Source of the DNA: an uncultured Flavobacteriaceae bacterium
GTDB taxonomy: Bacteria > Bacteroidota > Bacteroidia > Flavobacteriales > Flavobacteriaceae
Length of the DNA stretch: 64,000 bases
Direction of reading: 5' to 3'
Assembly (NCBI GenBank): GCA_947503005.1
Contig: CANNCA010000001.1
Span: 961,978 to 1,025,977, forward strand
Below, one piece after another: positions 62,556 to 64,000 of this stretch (positions are counted from its first letter, which is position 1; the number at the start of each line of letters is the position of its first letter). Below the pieces are notes generated by a model. It saw nothing but the letters and a program-made list of their open reading frames with translations, searched no databases and was not told where the DNA came from. Position numbers and translations under genes: made by a program.

Positions 62556-62990
62556 TTATCGCAATACTATGCCGTCCGGAGACCATTTTAGGATTTCGAA
62601 TTCACGCTTTTTAAAAATCCATTCTTTTCCGTTCCAAGGGACACTTTGAAATTCGATAATTACCTTACTTTTTTCAAAAACGAAAGAGTTTATCCTACGC
62701 AATTGTTCGCCAACTTTGCATATCGCATGGTCAGAATATTTAAATTTTCCAGATTCGAAGCTAATCCGTTCTCCGATTTTATTTCGATATTTTTTCCGTA
62801 ACCTCTGTTTCGAGGTAAGCCCTTTATAGATTGTGTCTTTCTTTGCACGTGGCAGTAGAATTACTGTATCTTTTTCCAACCATTGGAGTGTGTACCAATC
62901 TTTACTTTTTAGAACCTGTAGAGAGTCCATTTCCTGCGCACTAATTGAAGCCGTAAATACAAGTAAAGTGAGTAGTAAAAATGTTCTCAT
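62556..62990 (-). CDS. exported protein of unknown function, cassette 7
   Basis: A 144-residue protein with a clear signal peptide (MRTFLLLTLLVFTASISAQ). The mature part is rich in Lys and Trp (SKDWYTLQWLEKDTVILLPR; WNGKEWIFKKREFEIL) and looks beta-rich. No family is recognised. The start is 54 bp from the cassette core. Confidence 0.6.
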   Translation of the reverse strand: MRTFLLLTLLVFTASISAQEMDSLQVLKSKDWYTLQWLEKDTVILLPRAKKDTIYKGLTSKQRLRKKYRNKIGERISFESGKFKYSDHAICKVGEQLRRINSFVFEKSKVIIEFQSVPWNGKEWIFKKREFEILKWSPDGIVLR

Positions 62991-63043
62991 AAATTAGGAG
63001 GTTCGATTATCTATAAAACTCAATCAAAAATCTTGCCTAAAAT

Positions 63044-63246
63044 TACTTACAACGGTTGAGCTAAGCGAAGTGCGGAGGCAAGGAAACTTTTCGTTTCCGT
63101 CTGCCGACGTAGCTAAAGCTTATTGTTTTGCTTTTTCTTTTTTTGTTCCAAAGCTAAATCCATAAGATTTAGCGACATCATAAATATACACAGACCTTTC
63201 GTTTAAGCCCTAAAGTCCGCATTACGTTTAGGTTTTGTTGTACATA
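63044..63246 (-). repeat. attC-like repeat 8 (family B)
   Basis: Left end TACTTACAAC (cassette 7) and right end GTTGTACATA (cassette 8). Arms CTAAGCGAAGTGCGGA and (reverse) CTAAACGTAATGCGGA pair, with base changes matched on both sides relative to repeats 4 and 7. Inner hairpins: GGAAAC/GTTTCC and GCTAAATC/GATTTAGC. Confidence 0.75.
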
Positions 63247-63252
63247 GTTTTT

Positions 63253-63906
63253 CTACGTATCTAATGATATTTCGTCCCATTGATATTCGTCATAACATGC
63301 GTATTCTAGCGCCTTTCTCCTTTCCATAATTATGTCCAAATCAACATTTTCAGATTTTATACCAGTCAAGTTATTATTTTTTGCAAACCAATGAGCTCGA
63401 TAAAACTTGTCTAACGTTTTAAAAACATCAATCTCGCTTCTTGATTTGAATTTTTTGATAAATGATTGAGCAGATTCGTTTTTTTGAATATTCGGTATCA
63501 TTGAAGCTAGAGAATCTTCAACTCCCATATTTAAAGTTAAGTTGTTGTGAAGTCCTCCAATCCATGCAAATGTCCATATAGCCTCAACAAACCAATATAT
63601 ATCAATTTGGTCCTGTTCAGGTAGTTCGTCATAATTTGATTTCAAATAATTTTGTTCTTGGCTTGTTAAATAATCGGTTAGTTCATTTTCAATAATCCAA
63701 TTATTAATTACCTCATTAGGCGCGCCTAAATGAAGTTGAAATATTGCCATAAGAATCATCATTCTTTGAGCTATTATTTCATCTTTTCTAAATTGTGGAT
63801 TTTCTAAAATTGGAAGATGTTCAATTACTTCAATACCATTTCTGCGAAGTGCCTTAGTATTTTTAGATTTTATTATTTCAGGGTTAATTTTCTCTTTAAA
63901 CCACAT
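63253..63906 (-). CDS. DUF4272 protein, cassette 8
   Basis: A 217-residue cytosolic protein matching DUF4272: AQRMMILMAIFQLHLGAPNE, YWFVEAIWTFAWIGGL, DKFYRAHWFAKNN, and ERRKALEYACYDEYQWDEIS near the end. The family's function is not established. The start is only 11 bp from the cassette core and the stop is just outside the other boundary, so the cassette is almost entirely coding. Confidence 0.82.
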   Translation of the reverse strand: MWFKEKINPEIIKSKNTKALRRNGIEVIEHLPILENPQFRKDEIIAQRMMILMAIFQLHLGAPNEVINNWIIENELTDYLTSQEQNYLKSNYDELPEQDQIDIYWFVEAIWTFAWIGGLHNNLTLNMGVEDSLASMIPNIQKNESAQSFIKKFKSRSEIDVFKTLDKFYRAHWFAKNNNLTGIKSENVDLDIIMERRKALEYACYDEYQWDEISLDT

Positions 63907-63916
63907 TCTTTAAAAT

Positions 63917-64000
63917 TATGTACAACGGTGCGGCTATGGCAAGTAGGGCAGGCAAGGAAACTTTTCGTTTCCGTCTGGTCTGCGAGCCAGAGCTTTTTGT
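63917..64000 (-). repeat. attC-like repeat 9 (family B, truncated by the window end)
   Basis: Left end TATGTACAAC (cassette 8) followed by a family B arm with GGAAAC/GTTTCC hairpin as in repeat 8. The other half lies beyond 64000. Confidence 0.65.

Larger units (their letters stand above)
53414..64000. mobile_element. probable integrated mobile island at tRNA-Leu (right end outside the window)
   Basis: The tRNA-Leu 3' fragment, a tyrosine integrase next to it, a mobilisation module (oriT-like region, MobC, relaxase) and a gene-cassette array follow each other without core genes in between. This arrangement is that of an integrative mobilisable element or island. The second attachment site is not in the window, so the extent is inferred and the cassette array might instead be older chromosomal DNA. 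Confidence 0.55.
57080..64000 (-). mobile_element. integron-like gene-cassette array (partial)
   Basis: Nine palindromic repeats separate eight cassettes with nine genes, all on the minus strand. Each cassette's two boundary decamers are reverse complements of each other, starting with GTT and ending with AAC. In gene orientation each repeat reads AAC-AA...CCGTT, like an attC site lying downstream of its gene. No integrase or attI is in the window; if this is an integron they should lie to the right of 64000. An alternative is a set of small terminal-inverted-repeat elements. Confidence 0.65.

Noticed and set aside
57080..64000. CRISPR array
   Set aside because: The repeats are 138-204 bp and separate protein genes; there are no short spacers or Cas genes.

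Overview
The window looks like chromosome from a marine-type member of the Flavobacteriaceae (Bacteroidetes). Supporting signs are the low GC content, exported proteins ending their signal peptides in AQ or SQ, many lipoboxes, candidate TAnnTTTG promoter elements, PKD and malectin domain secreted proteins, and families such as DUF2652, GH3-type acyl-adenylating proteins and ARM-type tyrosine integrases. The species cannot be named from the sequence.

Layout. (1) 1-2 kb: the end of an FAD-dependent oxidoreductase gene and a GH16-like lipoprotein, both on the plus strand. (2) 2.1-22.7 kb: a Wzx/Wzy-type exopolysaccharide or capsule locus on the minus strand. In transcription order it has an initiating sugar-phosphate transferase, Wza-like export lipoprotein, Wzc-like tyrosine kinase, acyltransferase, Wzx flippase, glycosyltransferases around a Wzy-like polymerase, a C1q-like surface protein, a tandem GT2 pair, GT4, GT2, acyltransferase, WecG/TagA and a methyltransferase. 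(3) 23.3-29.5 kb: an orphan methylmalonyl-CoA mutase small subunit, then a secreted sorbosone-dehydrogenase-like/malectin/PKD protein next to a diheme cytochrome c. (4) 29.9-40.5 kb: a GH3-like protein, metallopeptidase, cardiolipin synthase, a four-gene membrane/DUF operon, and a large metallophosphatase-like outer-membrane protein. (5) 40.6-53.3 kb: a general-stress neighbourhood with DUF1328, PA2169-type bundle protein, DUF2945, topoisomerase IB, Dps, MscS, YtxH and holin-like proteins, interspersed with four related AraC-family regulators. (6) 53.4 kb to the window end: a probable mobile island. It begins at a 3' fragment of tRNA-Leu(UAA), followed by a tyrosine integrase, an oriT-like region, MobC and relaxase genes, and then a gene-cassette array.

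The cassette array (about 57.08 kb onward, running off the right edge) is the most interesting part. Nine palindromic repeats of about 138-204 bp (the ninth cut off) separate eight cassettes, whose nine genes all lie on the minus strand. At every cassette the two outer 10-bp boundary sequences are perfect reverse complements of each other, whereas the two ends of the same repeat usually are not. This is the hallmark of integron cassettes and attC sites (inverse core and core), here with a boundary match longer than usual and repeats in two structural families. The cargo is mostly small exported proteins, plus a SIR2-like protein (candidate antiphage effector) and a DUF4272 protein. No integron integrase is in the window; from the orientation it would be expected to the right of 64000.

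Several proteins have recognisable folds but lack expected catalytic residues: the GH16-like protein, the SRAP-like protein, the ArsC-like protein and the metallophosphatase domain. Positions were read by eye and may be off by a base or so in places; family calls come from motif recognition, with no database search.
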